Source of the DNA: Propionibacteriaceae bacterium | Lineage (GTDB): Bacteria; Actinomycetota; Actinomycetes; Propionibacteriales; Propionibacteriaceae | Direction: 5' to 3' | NCBI GenBank assembly: GCA_031285845.1 | Contig: JAITVK010000037.1 | Location: 1 to 58,555, forward strand | Length of the DNA: 58,555 nt | Shown here: positions 1 to 8,590 of the stretch, piece by piece | How positions within the stretch are numbered: position 1 is the stretch's first letter | Layout: each line of letters opens with the position of its first letter | Notes under the pieces: model-generated | Seen by the model: only the letters and a program-made list of their open reading frames with translations | What the model was told of the DNA's origin: nothing | Databases searched by the model: none | Position numbers and translations under genes: made by a program

Positions 1-3000
1 GGGTCGTGTACGACGGTTGATGATGGGACGTGTTCGGTTCCGATTACTGACGACAAGGCGGAGTCGGTGACGGTGCATGCGACGTTGGGTGGTTTGGATG
101 TGTCGGGTTCGCCGAAGGACGTGAGCTTCACCCCAGGTGCGATTGGTTTTGGTCCGGGTGCGACGTCGTATGCGGTGGCTCCGACCGGTTCGTCGCCGGT
201 GTTGGCTGATGGTGTTCAGTCGTGGACTGGGACGGTGACGGCGAGGGATGCCAAGGGCAATGTGTTGTCTGGGTTGACGGCGTCGGACTTTGGGTTTGTG
301 GCGGATTCTGGTGTGACGGTGTCGGCGGTGAGTTCGGATGGCGCGGGTCACTATTCGGTGACGTTCACCTCGACGAGTGTGGGTTCTTTCCAGACCAGTG
401 CGTCGTACCAGGCCGGTGACAAGATCACTCCTGGTGATCTGCCGGTGGTGTTCTCTGCTGGTGAGGTGTGTGTGATTGAGGATGGGTGCACGCCGACTGA
501 TCCGGATCCGGCGCATCACACCGGTGTTGTGGTGTCGCGTGATGGGGCCGATGCTGATGGTGTCGCCACCGATGAGGTGACGGCGCGGGCGTTCGACGCT
601 CAGGGGCATCCGGTCGATGGTGTCGAGTTCACGTTGGCGACGACCGACGCCGGGTTGACCTTGGCCGCCGGAACCGTGAAGACCAAGGCTGACGGTGTCG
701 GCACGGTCACCGCGACGTCGCTGGTCGCTGGTGGTCATCAGGTCAAGGCGTCGATTGGCGCGAAGGAGCTGGTGAACTCGGGTTCGCCGATGACGCTCAG
801 CTTCCACGCGACGCAGGCCTCGGCGGCCACCTCGACTTTGACCGTGGACAAGTCGACGACCTCGGTCACCGACCCGATCACGGCCACCGTGGCCGGTCGT
901 GATGCGCAGGGCAATCTGCTGGGCGCGGGTGTGACGTTCGGATTCGCCGTGACCGGTTCGGCCGCTGTGGCCGCCTCATGCACGACGACTGAGTCTGGCA
1001 CATGCGCAGTGACCATCACCGACCACATGGCTGAGACGGTCACGGCACATGCGACGCTGAGTGGTGTCGACATCGTCGACTCGCCGACGGATCTGAGTTT
1101 CACTCCAGGCTCGATCAGCTTCGGTCCGGGCGCGACACAGTATTCAGTGGCGGCGACCGATCCGACGGCCAGCTCGGTTTTGGCTGATGGTGTTCAGTCG
1201 TGGACAGGCACGGTCACGGCGAAGGATGCCAAAGGCAACCTGTTGACGCAATTGTCGGCTGGGGACTTCGGGTTCTGGGCCGAGTCTGGTGTGAAGGTGT
1301 CGGCTGTGACTAGCGACCATGCCGGGCATTACTCTGTGGCGTACACCTCGAAGCTGGTCGGGGACCGTTTGACTCGGGTCTCCTACCATGGGGACGCGAT
1401 TCTTCCCGGAGACCTGCCGATCGTGTTCTCCGCCGGTGGTGTGTGTGTGATCGAGGACGGCTGCACGCCAGTCGATCCTGATCCGAGCCATCGTACGGGT
1501 GTGTTCGTCTCGGTCGATGGCGCCGATGCCGATGGTGTCGCCACCGATGAGGTGACGGTGAGGGCGTTCGACGCTCAAGGCCATCCGCTCGCGGGTGTCG
1601 AGTTCACGCTGTCGACGACCGACGCCACCTTGGCGCTGGCCGGGACGACCCTCAAGACCGGCGCCAACGGGCTGGCCACAATCACCGCGACCTCGACCGT
1701 GGCCGGAGGCCATCAGGTCACGGCTTCGGTGGGCGCGACCGAGCTGGTGAACACCGGTTCACCGTTGATGCTGACCTACAACTCAACTGCGGTGTCTGCG
1801 ACGGCTTCGACCTTGACGGTGGACAAAGACACCGCCAGCGTCGAGGACGTCATCACAGCCACGGTGACCGCGCGTGACGCCCAGGGCAATCAGTTGGGCG
1901 AAGGCATCACCTTCAACTTCACGACCAGTGGCAAGGCGGTCCAGGATCGTTCCTGCAAGACGGGCCCGGACGGGGTCTGCGCTGTGCGGATCACCGATGA
2001 CAAAGCGGAGACGGTCACGCTGATCGTACGCTTGGGTGACGCCGACATCAATGGTTCCCCCAAAGATCTGACCTTCGTCGCTGGCGAGCCTGGGCAGTGT
2101 GTCAAAGACCCGTCCGGCAGCGGACGTCCGGGCAGCCACTTGGTGGTCGATCCGACGGTTTTGACGATCGACCAAACTGCCGGAGTCTCGGTCTTCGTGA
2201 CTGATCGCAAGTGCAATCCGGTCGGACCGGGCCATGACGTCACAGTCAAGGTCGACGGCCAGGCTGGATTGACCGACAAGGATAAGAACGGCCAGGCGTT
2301 GGTCGTCACCACCGGCGAGGATTCGACGGCCAGGGCCACGTTGACGGACAGTCTGGCTGAGACGGTGTCGGTATCCGCTCTGATCGGCGCCGACCAGGTG
2401 ACCGATTCGCCGACGTCGGTGACCTTCACCGCCTGCGCGGTCGATGGACATCAATCCTCGTTGACGGTGGCGCCGGCCACTCAGCAAGCCGGATCAGACG
2501 TGCAAGTCACGATCAACGTCCGTGACCGCAAGGGCAACCCGGTGACCGGGCTGAATCAGTCGGACTTCCAGTTGACTGGAACCTCGGCTGATCGTCCGGA
2601 TCTGAGCTTCGGACGGTTCGCCGCCATCGGCGATGGGACGTACACCTTCTTGACGACCTCGGTGTTCGCCGGGCGTTTCGAGATCGGGGCGACCGTGACC
2701 GGGGTGAAACTGGACGCCAAGGCGTCGGTGGAATTCGTCGCTGGCGATGTCTGCGTGTCCAACTGCCATCCGCAGAACAATCCGGACACCCCCGTTGATG
2801 AGTCGAAGAACCTGACGCGGATCGTCATGGACGTCAATGACGCGTTGGCTGATGGTCATGAGTCTGACATCGCCAAGGCCTACGCCTATGACACTCATGG
2901 CAATCCGATCACCGGGGCGGTGTTCACCGCCGCTGATCTGAGCGGTGCTGACCTGTCGAGGAGCTTGAACCCTGCCAAACAGGATTCGGAGCCGACCGAT

Positions 3001-6000
3001 GCCCAGGGCGTGGCGACGCTGTCTTGGACCTCGATCAGGTCCGGGGTGTTCTCCGCGACCGCCATGGTCCGATCCGGTTCGATGCCGATCGGTGTCGAGG
3101 TGCCGGTCAGTCCGACCAACGGCATCAACGCGATTCGCTTCACCGTCGGAACGGTGTCGCCTGGACAGTCGCAACTGTTGGTGTCGCCGAAAGAAGCGCA
3201 AGAAGTCGCCTCGCTGTTCGACGCCACTGCTGTTGCTCGCGACCCGCAGGGCAACCCAGTGGCCGGTGTGGTCGTCAACTTCACTGTCGACGATCCGAAC
3301 TTCACTGACGACGGTCCGATCAGTCTGGACGCTCCATCGTGTACGACGGTCGACGACGGGACCTGCACAGTACGGATGACCAGCGAGGTGGCGGGCACTT
3401 TCGCCATCCATGCCACCACCATGGTGGGCAGGGTCGCCGCTGAGCTGGGTGGCGGTGGCGATCCGGCTCAAGCCAGTCCACAGTCGGTGACCTTCATCGC
3501 GGGCATGCCTTGTCGGTCGAGCGCTCGCAGCTGCGAGCCCGTCGACGACATTCGCACCCCGGACGAGGACGAGTCCAAGACTCACTTCTCGCGGGTCGAA
3601 GTGGTCCGTGACAACGCCCAGGCCGATGATGACGATGTCGATCAGATGATGATCTACGCCTACGACTTCTATGGCAACCCGGTACCGGGACTGAGCGTGG
3701 GCGCGTTCTCCCCGTTCGATCCGGCGCTGAACTTATATCCGCCGAAGCCGCGTGCGGCCAGGCCCGGTAGTGACCGGTCCTACGCTTTGCCGGTCACTGA
3801 TTCGCAAGGCAAGGCCGAGATGGACGGTTCGACCAAGGTCGCCGGGGAGTACGACGCCGTCATCGTCGTCAATGATCAGTCGTTGGCGGGATCGAACACG
3901 AAGCTGCATTTCTTGGCTGGTCCGCTGGCCAAGATCGAATTGGATATCGACCCGACCACGGCCCAGCCGGCGGGGAGTCGCTTCCGGATCACCGCCAACG
4001 CTCGAGACGATGAGGACAACCGAGTGCAGGGCGCGTCGGTGACCTTCAATCTACCCAAGGGACTGACGACAGTCCCGGCCTCGAGCCCGGCCAACTGTGT
4101 GACCCACGAGACTGGGCAGTGCTGGATCGATGTGACGTCGGTCACGGCCGGTGACTACACCGTGAGCGCTCAAGCCGCTTCCCGGGTGTCGAATCAGGTT
4201 CAAGCTAGATTCGTCGCCTCGGGCGCGGACGCCGCTCATAGTACGGCCGAAGTGGTTGTGAACGGCTCACCGTTCGATGGAGCCACTCCGGATGTGGTCG
4301 AGGTCACGGTGCGCGACATTCATGGCAATCCGATCCAGGGCGCGAAGGTGACTTCCACTGCGGTGGACGGTCAGGCCGACGGACTGGCTGTGATTCCCGT
4401 CATCGCCGCGACTGACACCCAAGGCAAGACCATCGTGTCGTACACCTCGACTCAGCCGGGTGCGAAGCGGGCTGACATTCTGATCGACGGTCGCGTGGTT
4501 CCGCAAGGCTCGCCTGTGGAGCTCCAGTTCGGCAATGGGCAAGGCGATCCGGCGCACTCCGATTGGGATATCGCTCCAACGAGGGCGCTGCCGGTCGGAA
4601 ACGATGACGCCTCCACCTTCACTGCCACGGCCACCGTTCGCGATGTCTTCAACCGGCCGGTCGAAGGCTCGGTGGTGAGTTTCCGCATCGACAAGTCGAC
4701 GACCTCGTGGGGCGCCAGCTCTCATAGCTGCACCACCGACACCGCCGGCGAATGCTCGGTCACGGTCACCTCGACCAAGGCCGGAACTTATCAAGCCTCG
4801 GCCTCGATCAGGCGCGGGGGCATCGGTCAAGCCAAGTCGATGATGTGGGAAGCGGCCGCAGTCAGCGCCGAGAAGTCGCGCGTGTGGGTGAGAGAAGACT
4901 TCGCCAAGGCTGATGGGGTGGCTCATAACCTGGTGGTCGTCGAAGCTCACGACAAGTACGGCAACCCTGTGTCAGGCCAGGTCGTGACGACGACCCCGGC
5001 GACCAACGGTTTGAGGACTCAGACCGGGGTCAAGCCGACCAACGCCGAGGGCATCACGACCGTGTGGTACGCCTCGCCGGTCGCGGGAAGCCATCGGGCC
5101 AGCGTGGCTGTGGGTTCCGGGCTGGTGAGTCCGACCGGATCCCCGCTGGACATGACCTTCGTCGCTGGTGAGCCTGATCTGACCAAGTCGTGGTTGGATG
5201 TCGACTTCAGTCGGGTCAGCGTCGGCCAGCCGGTGACCGCCACGGCCACCGTACGAGACTCCGCGGGCAACGCGGTGCCGAACGCGACGGTGAGTCTGAG
5301 TCTGCCAGCGGACAGTTCGGCGGGCTTCGCTGATCCGGTCCGCGGCGCCGACCATCATGTCATAACCTGTGACACCGCTGCCGCTGGATCGTGTTCACGC
5401 ACGTTCACCGACCTGACCGCCGAGTCAGTCGACGTACGGGCCACGGTGAAGGTGGCCGGTGAGTCGAAGGCCTTGCTCGGGTCGCCGTGGCCGGTGACGT
5501 TCGTCGCTGGCTGTGTGCCGCTGGTCGATCCGGGTTGTCCTGATCCGGGCCCCGACGTCGACAATGACCACCGCAGTCGCGTGCAGGTCAAGGTCGATCA
5601 TCAGCTAGCCGGCGGTCCGGTGGCGGATGTGGCTGAGGTGCTGATCTTCGACCAGTACGGCAACCCTGTCGATCGCAAGGTCACCTCGCGTTCGGACAAT
5701 CCACTGTTGAAGATCGGCAAGCTGACCTCGGTTGGTTCGGGCGCGACTCGGATCCCGTACACCACGGCGACGACGGCTGCGGCCGACCACACCGCTCGAG
5801 TGTTAGTCGACGGACGAGAGCTGAGATTCCTCCCGCAGCCGGGTTCGGCGCTGGACAATCCGGCCGGGATCGCGGCCAACTCCTCGCCGGTCAGTCTGCA
5901 CTTCGTTGGCGAGCTGGTTCTGGCTCCACCGACGATCACCTCGCCCGATGATGGCACGATCACTAACCACCGACCGTTGCCGATCGTCGGCGATGGCCGC

Positions 6001-7611
6001 CCAGGCGCGACCGTGGTCGTGGTGGATCAGTCGGATCGTGAGGTCTGCTACGCCCTAGTCAACCCTGACGGGCATTGGACGTGTGCGGCCGACTTGGCCG
6101 ACGGCGCTCATTCGTTGACCGCCACCCAGCACGATCCGTCGGGTGTGACCTCGGATCGGTGTGAGCCGGTTCGTGTGGTCATCGACACGGTGGGGCCGAA
6201 GGCTCCAGTGGTCGACGAGGCCAACGGTGAGCACGTGACTGGGCATGTTCCTGGTGATGTCAGTGATCATCCGCAGGTGGAGATCACCTGGCCCGACGGC
6301 TCGACCAGTCATGGTCGTGTCGGCGACGACGGCAGTTTCAGTGTGGTGACCCCACCCAACATGCCGTCTGGTCCAATCACGATCGTGGCCAAGGATCCGG
6401 CGGGCAACGTCTCGCCTGAGACCAAGGTCGATCTCGACACTGATCGTCCGGGCACTCCGGTGATTGATGTGGGCAATGGTGATGAGATCACGGGTCGGGT
6501 TCCTGGGCCGGTTGATGATGGCACGAAGGTGGTTGTGACCTATCCGAAGGATGATGGCAGTACGGGCACGATCACGGTTCCGGTGGGTCCGGATGGTCGT
6601 TGGAGTGTGTCGACTCCTGATGATGCGGTTGATGGTCCTTTGGATGTGGTGGCGACGGATCCGGCGGGCAATGTGTCCGATCCGGGCCATGGCCGCCTGG
6701 ACGTGACACCGCCGAAGACCCCGGTGATCGACGTCGGCAACGGTGATGAGATCACCGGTCGGGTTCCTGGCCCGAATGACGATGGCACCCAGGTCATCGT
6801 GACGTACCCGAAGGGCGACGGCAGCACAGGGACGATCACGGTTCCGGTGGGTCCGGATGGTCGTTGGAGTGTTCCGACTCCTGATGATGCGGTTGATGGT
6901 CCTCTGGATGTGGTGGCGACCGATCCGGCGGGCAATGTGTCCGAACCGGGTCATGGCGACCTGAACGTGTCGGGGCCGACCACGCCGATCGTCTATCCGC
7001 CCAACGGGTCTGAGATCGGTGGCGAGGCGGATCCGGGCGATCGGATCGTGATCCGTGACGGTGACTCCAAGCCGATTCCGGGCTGTGAGAACGTGGTGGC
7101 CGGACCGGATGGGCATTTCTCTTGCACGCCGACCACTCCGCTTCACCCCGGTGACACGATCACGGTGGTGGCGAAGGATCCGGCGGGCAATTCGTCCCAG
7201 CCGGTGACGGTCACGGTGGTGGCCTTGGACATGCAGGTGACTCATCCGCGTCGGTACCGTCTGCAGACTCAGGAAGTGACTGGGTTGAACTTCAACCCGT
7301 CGGAGAGTGTCTGTCTGACGGTGTCGCATTCGACGGTGTTGGACGGCGGTTGTCAGATCGCCGGTGTCGATGGGAAGGTGAAGTTCACCTTCACAGTGCC
7401 TCAGACCTTCGATGTCGGAACCCCGACGGCGAGCCTGACGGGGAAGAAGTCGGGCACGGTCGCGAAGACCTTCATCGTCGATGAGGATGTCAAGATCACT
7501 GCCCCCACCGGTGGGACGGTGTCGTCAGAACCACAACTCACGCTCACACAGCGATGGGCCCGACCGATGGTGGATCTGGCGGTGTGGGCCGTCAGAGCCA
7601 CCCAGGCTTAG
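1..7611 (+). CDS. Giant 1: multidomain Ig-like repeat surface protein, 5' end outside window
   Basis: The frame is open from base 1, so at least 2,536 C-terminal residues are visible and the true start lies upstream. The first two thirds is a chain of about 17 Big_1/invasin-like domains. These alternate between a type with a Cys pair in a hairpin (SCTTxxxGTC) and a type introduced by a Cys-containing linker (VCVIEDGCTP) and marked by ADGVATDEV. From about base 5930 come five Big_6-like domains with the signature ATDPAGN. A terminal domain (FNPSESVCLTV) follows, then the motif ITAPTGGT. The close paralogue at 17940-30497 has a hydrophobic helix and basic tail after the same motif. Here a hydrophilic tail of about 30 residues ends at TAG. 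Probable role: a long secreted stalk or adhesin. Function is inferred from architecture only. Loss of the anchor may mean the gene is decaying or the product is released. Confidence 0.85.
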   Translation, partial: GSCTTVDDGTCSVPITDDKAESVTVHATLGGLDVSGSPKDVSFTPGAIGFGPGATSYAVAPTGSSPVLADGVQSWTGTVTARDAKGNVLSGLTASDFGFVADSGVTVSAVSSDGAGHYSVTFTSTSVGSFQTSASYQAGDKITPGDLPVVFSAGEVCVIEDGCTPTDPDPAHHTGVVVSRDGADADGVATDEVTARAFDAQGHPVDGVEFTLATTDAGLTLAAGTVKTKADGVGTVTATSLVAGGHQVKASIGAKELVNSGSPMTLSFHATQASAATSTLTVDKSTTSVTDPITATVAGRDAQGNLLGAGVTFGFAVTGSAAVAASCTTTESGTCAVTITDHMAETVTAHATLSGVDIVDSPTDLSFTPGSISFGPGATQYSVAATDPTASSVLADGVQSWTGTVTAKDAKGNLLTQLSAGDFGFWAESGVKVSAVTSDHAGHYSVAYTSKLVGDRLTRVSYHGDAILPGDLPIVFSAGGVCVIEDGCTPVDPDPSHRTGVFVSVDGADADGVATDEVTVRAFDAQGHPLAGVEFTLSTTDATLALAGTTLKTGANGLATITATSTVAGGHQVTASVGATELVNTGSPLMLTYNSTAVSATASTLTVDKDTASVEDVITATVTARDAQGNQLGEGITFNFTTSGKAVQDRSCKTGPDGVCAVRITDDKAETVTLIVRLGDADINGSPKDLTFVAGEPGQCVKDPSGSGRPGSHLVVDPTVLTIDQTAGVSVFVTDRKCNPVGPGHDVTVKVDGQAGLTDKDKNGQALVVTTGEDSTARATLTDSLAETVSVSALIGADQVTDSPTSVTFTACAVDGHQSSLTVAPATQQAGSDVQVTINVRDRKGNPVTGLNQSDFQLTGTSADRPDLSFGRFAAIGDGTYTFLTTSVFAGRFEIGATVTGVKLDAKASVEFVAGDVCVSNCHPQNNPDTPVDESKNLTRIVMDVNDALADGHESDIAKAYAYDTHGNPITGAVFTAADLSGADLSRSLNPAKQDSEPTDAQGVATLSWTSIRSGVFSATAMVRSGSMPIGVEVPVSPTNGINAIRFTVGTVSPGQSQLLVSPKEAQEVASLFDATAVARDPQGNPVAGVVVNFTVDDPNFTDDGPISLDAPSCTTVDDGTCTVRMTSEVAGTFAIHATTMVGRVAAELGGGGDPAQASPQSVTFIAGMPCRSSARSCEPVDDIRTPDEDESKTHFSRVEVVRDNAQADDDDVDQMMIYAYDFYGNPVPGLSVGAFSPFDPALNLYPPKPRAARPGSDRSYALPVTDSQGKAEMDGSTKVAGEYDAVIVVNDQSLAGSNTKLHFLAGPLAKIELDIDPTTAQPAGSRFRITANARDDEDNRVQGASVTFNLPKGLTTVPASSPANCVTHETGQCWIDVTSVTAGDYTVSAQAASRVSNQVQARFVASGADAAHSTAEVVVNGSPFDGATPDVVEVTVRDIHGNPIQGAKVTSTAVDGQADGLAVIPVIAATDTQGKTIVSYTSTQPGAKRADILIDGRVVPQGSPVELQFGNGQGDPAHSDWDIAPTRALPVGNDDASTFTATATVRDVFNRPVEGSVVSFRIDKSTTSWGASSHSCTTDTAGECSVTVTSTKAGTYQASASIRRGGIGQAKSMMWEAAAVSAEKSRVWVREDFAKADGVAHNLVVVEAHDKYGNPVSGQVVTTTPATNGLRTQTGVKPTNAEGITTVWYASPVAGSHRASVAVGSGLVSPTGSPLDMTFVAGEPDLTKSWLDVDFSRVSVGQPVTATATVRDSAGNAVPNATVSLSLPADSSAGFADPVRGADHHVITCDTAAAGSCSRTFTDLTAESVDVRATVKVAGESKALLGSPWPVTFVAGCVPLVDPGCPDPGPDVDNDHRSRVQVKVDHQLAGGPVADVAEVLIFDQYGNPVDRKVTSRSDNPLLKIGKLTSVGSGATRIPYTTATTAAADHTARVLVDGRELRFLPQPGSALDNPAGIAANSSPVSLHFVGELVLAPPTITSPDDGTITNHRPLPIVGDGRPGATVVVVDQSDREVCYALVNPDGHWTCAADLADGAHSLTATQHDPSGVTSDRCEPVRVVIDTVGPKAPVVDEANGEHVTGHVPGDVSDHPQVEITWPDGSTSHGRVGDDGSFSVVTPPNMPSGPITIVAKDPAGNVSPETKVDLDTDRPGTPVIDVGNGDEITGRVPGPVDDGTKVVVTYPKDDGSTGTITVPVGPDGRWSVSTPDDAVDGPLDVVATDPAGNVSDPGHGRLDVTPPKTPVIDVGNGDEITGRVPGPNDDGTQVIVTYPKGDGSTGTITVPVGPDGRWSVPTPDDAVDGPLDVVATDPAGNVSEPGHGDLNVSGPTTPIVYPPNGSEIGGEADPGDRIVIRDGDSKPIPGCENVVAGPDGHFSCTPTTPLHPGDTITVVAKDPAGNSSQPVTVTVVALDMQVTHPRRYRLQTQEVTGLNFNPSESVCLTVSHSTVLDGGCQIAGVDGKVKFTFTVPQTFDVGTPTASLTGKKSGTVAKTFIVDEDVKITAPTGGTVSSEPQLTLTQRWARPMVDLAVWAVRATQA
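121..2067 (+). repeat. Three-domain module of about 972 bp, repeated inside giant 1
   Basis: Equivalent points (the codon before SFTPG or TFVAG) fall at 121, 1093 and 2068, giving periods of 972 and 975 bp. Each unit encodes three Ig-like domains in the same order: a VLADGVQSWTGTVTA domain, an ADGVATDEV domain and a STLTVDK domain. The sequence at bases 1-120 matches the end of a unit, so at least one further copy probably precedes the window. Copy 1 uses more T- and G-ending codons than copy 2. Confidence 0.8.
6450..6965 (+). repeat. Two near-identical Big_6-type units in giant 1
   Basis: Two consecutive units of about 264 bp (88 residues) share long identical stretches at the DNA level around 6580-6670 and 6840-6930, encoding PVGPDGRWSV and TPDDAVDGPLDVVATDPAGN in both. 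Identity at synonymous positions indicates recent duplication or gene conversion. Confidence 0.75.
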
Positions 7612-7640
7612 GAGGCAACCCCACACACCTCCTAAAGAAG

Positions 7641-7721
7641 CCTCTCGTGCGAGGGGGTCAACACTTCGACCGGCGGCGACATCCAGTTGTCGCTCGGAAG
7701 CGATAATCCTCGTACGAGAGG
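7641..7721. repeat. Imperfect inverted repeat just downstream of giant 1
   Basis: The arms are CCTCTCGTGCGAGG (7641-7654) and CCTCGTACGAGAGG (7708-7721). They are complementary except at one position and flank 53 bases. Each arm is also partly self-complementary (CCTC/GAGG). It lies 30 bases after the stop codon of giant 1. It may be a folded transcript end or the scar of a rearrangement. No open reading frame explains it. Confidence 0.5.
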
Positions 7722-7725
7722 CGCA

Positions 7726-7764
7726 CCAGTGGTGGTCATTCCTCACCAGGATGGCCACCACCGG
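7726..7764 (+). terminator. Stem-loop after giant 1, possible terminator
   Basis: CCAGTGGTGGTCAT (7726-7739) pairs with ATGGCCACCACCGG (7751-7764) over 14 positions, allowing two wobble or mismatched pairs, with an 11-base loop. No T-run follows, so termination is plausible but not certain. It sits between two converging genes. Confidence 0.4.
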
Positions 7765-7863
7765 CGTTGTGGAGGTTTGAGCCCCGCCCGGGACCAACTC
7801 GAGGAGCGGGCGCTTAGAGAGAACTGATGATGACTCATGCGGCGTCCATCCGGCGCCACAGCG

Positions 7864-8451
7864 TTAGGCGTCGCCGCTCTGGTCGTCGGTCGCGCCCAGA
7901 GCGGCGATGACCGTTTCACAGGCCGGTCGGATCAGGTCGAAAACATCGCGATAGACCGCGTCGGTGCCGCCCCACGGATCGGGCAGGTCGAGGGCGGAGC
8001 CCATGACGCCCATGAGCGGGCGGGCCTGGTGGGCGGCCATGATCAGGTCGGCTAGGCGTTGCGCGCTGAAAGGTTCCCCGATCAGATGGCCGGTGTTCCA
8101 TTCCAGGGCGTGGGCGAATTCGAGCAGCGTGAAGGTTCGACTCATCGCGGCGGGGGCGGTTTCGACCACAGCGTTGCGATGGGTAGCTGTCGCCGTCAGG
8201 ATCAGATCGGCTTGGATGATGAGGTCGGCGCACAGTTGACGGGCGGCGAAGCCCGACACGTCCACTCCGTCGGCCCGCAGCAGCGCGGCCATCGGCTGGG
8301 CGATCGGGGCTGCGACGACGGCGTGGGTTCCGGCGCTGCTCACCGCCAGTTGATGTGGCAGGTCGTTGGCGAGGATCCGTTCGATCGCCGGTGAGCGGCA
8401 GATGTTGCCGGTGCAGACGGCTAGAAATCGAATCGATGATATGATCATCAT
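7864..8451 (-). CDS. Low-molecular-weight protein-tyrosine phosphatase (Wzb/Etp type)
   Basis: A cytoplasmic phosphatase of 195 residues. The P-loop CTGNICRS at residues 13-20 is the CX5R(S) catalytic signature, with nucleophile Cys13 and Arg19. The late LDLPDPWGG supplies the general-acid Asp of the DP loop. This family dephosphorylates bacterial tyrosine kinases (Wzb on Wzc, Wzb-like on CpsD). Here the kinase gene starts about 140 bases away on the opposite strand, which supports that pairing. No clear ribosome binding site precedes the ATG at 8451, so a second ATG three bases on, or leaderless translation, is possible. Confidence 0.9.
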   Translation of the reverse strand: MMIISSIRFLAVCTGNICRSPAIERILANDLPHQLAVSSAGTHAVVAAPIAQPMAALLRADGVDVSGFAARQLCADLIIQADLILTATATHRNAVVETAPAAMSRTFTLLEFAHALEWNTGHLIGEPFSAQRLADLIMAAHQARPLMGVMGSALDLPDPWGGTDAVYRDVFDLIRPACETVIAALGATDDQSGDA

Positions 8452-8544
8452 ATTAGTACACTATCAACGAGATATAGGCGATGTGTTTTCCATGACATCA
8501 CAACAACTCGGTCCGACTTCACGACAAGAGACCATACCAAACTC

Positions 8545-8553
8545 TGATACTAT
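8545..8553 (+). promoter_or_regulatory. Extended -10 promoter of the tyrosine kinase gene
   Basis: TGATACTAT matches an extended -10 element (TG, one base, TACTAT). No convincing -35 is seen, as expected for this class. It places the transcript start near 8560, ahead of the AGGGGAGGA ribosome binding site at 8579-8587 and the GTG at 8591. It therefore argues against translation from the ATG at 8552. Confidence 0.5.
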
Positions 8554-8590
8554 GAGCGCCAACTGGGGCGGTTTCAGTAGGGGAGGACCG

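Noticed and set aside
7480-7680. A single frameshift restoring an anchor in giant 1
   Set aside because: None of the three forward frames through about 7680 encodes a hydrophobic helix followed by basic residues.
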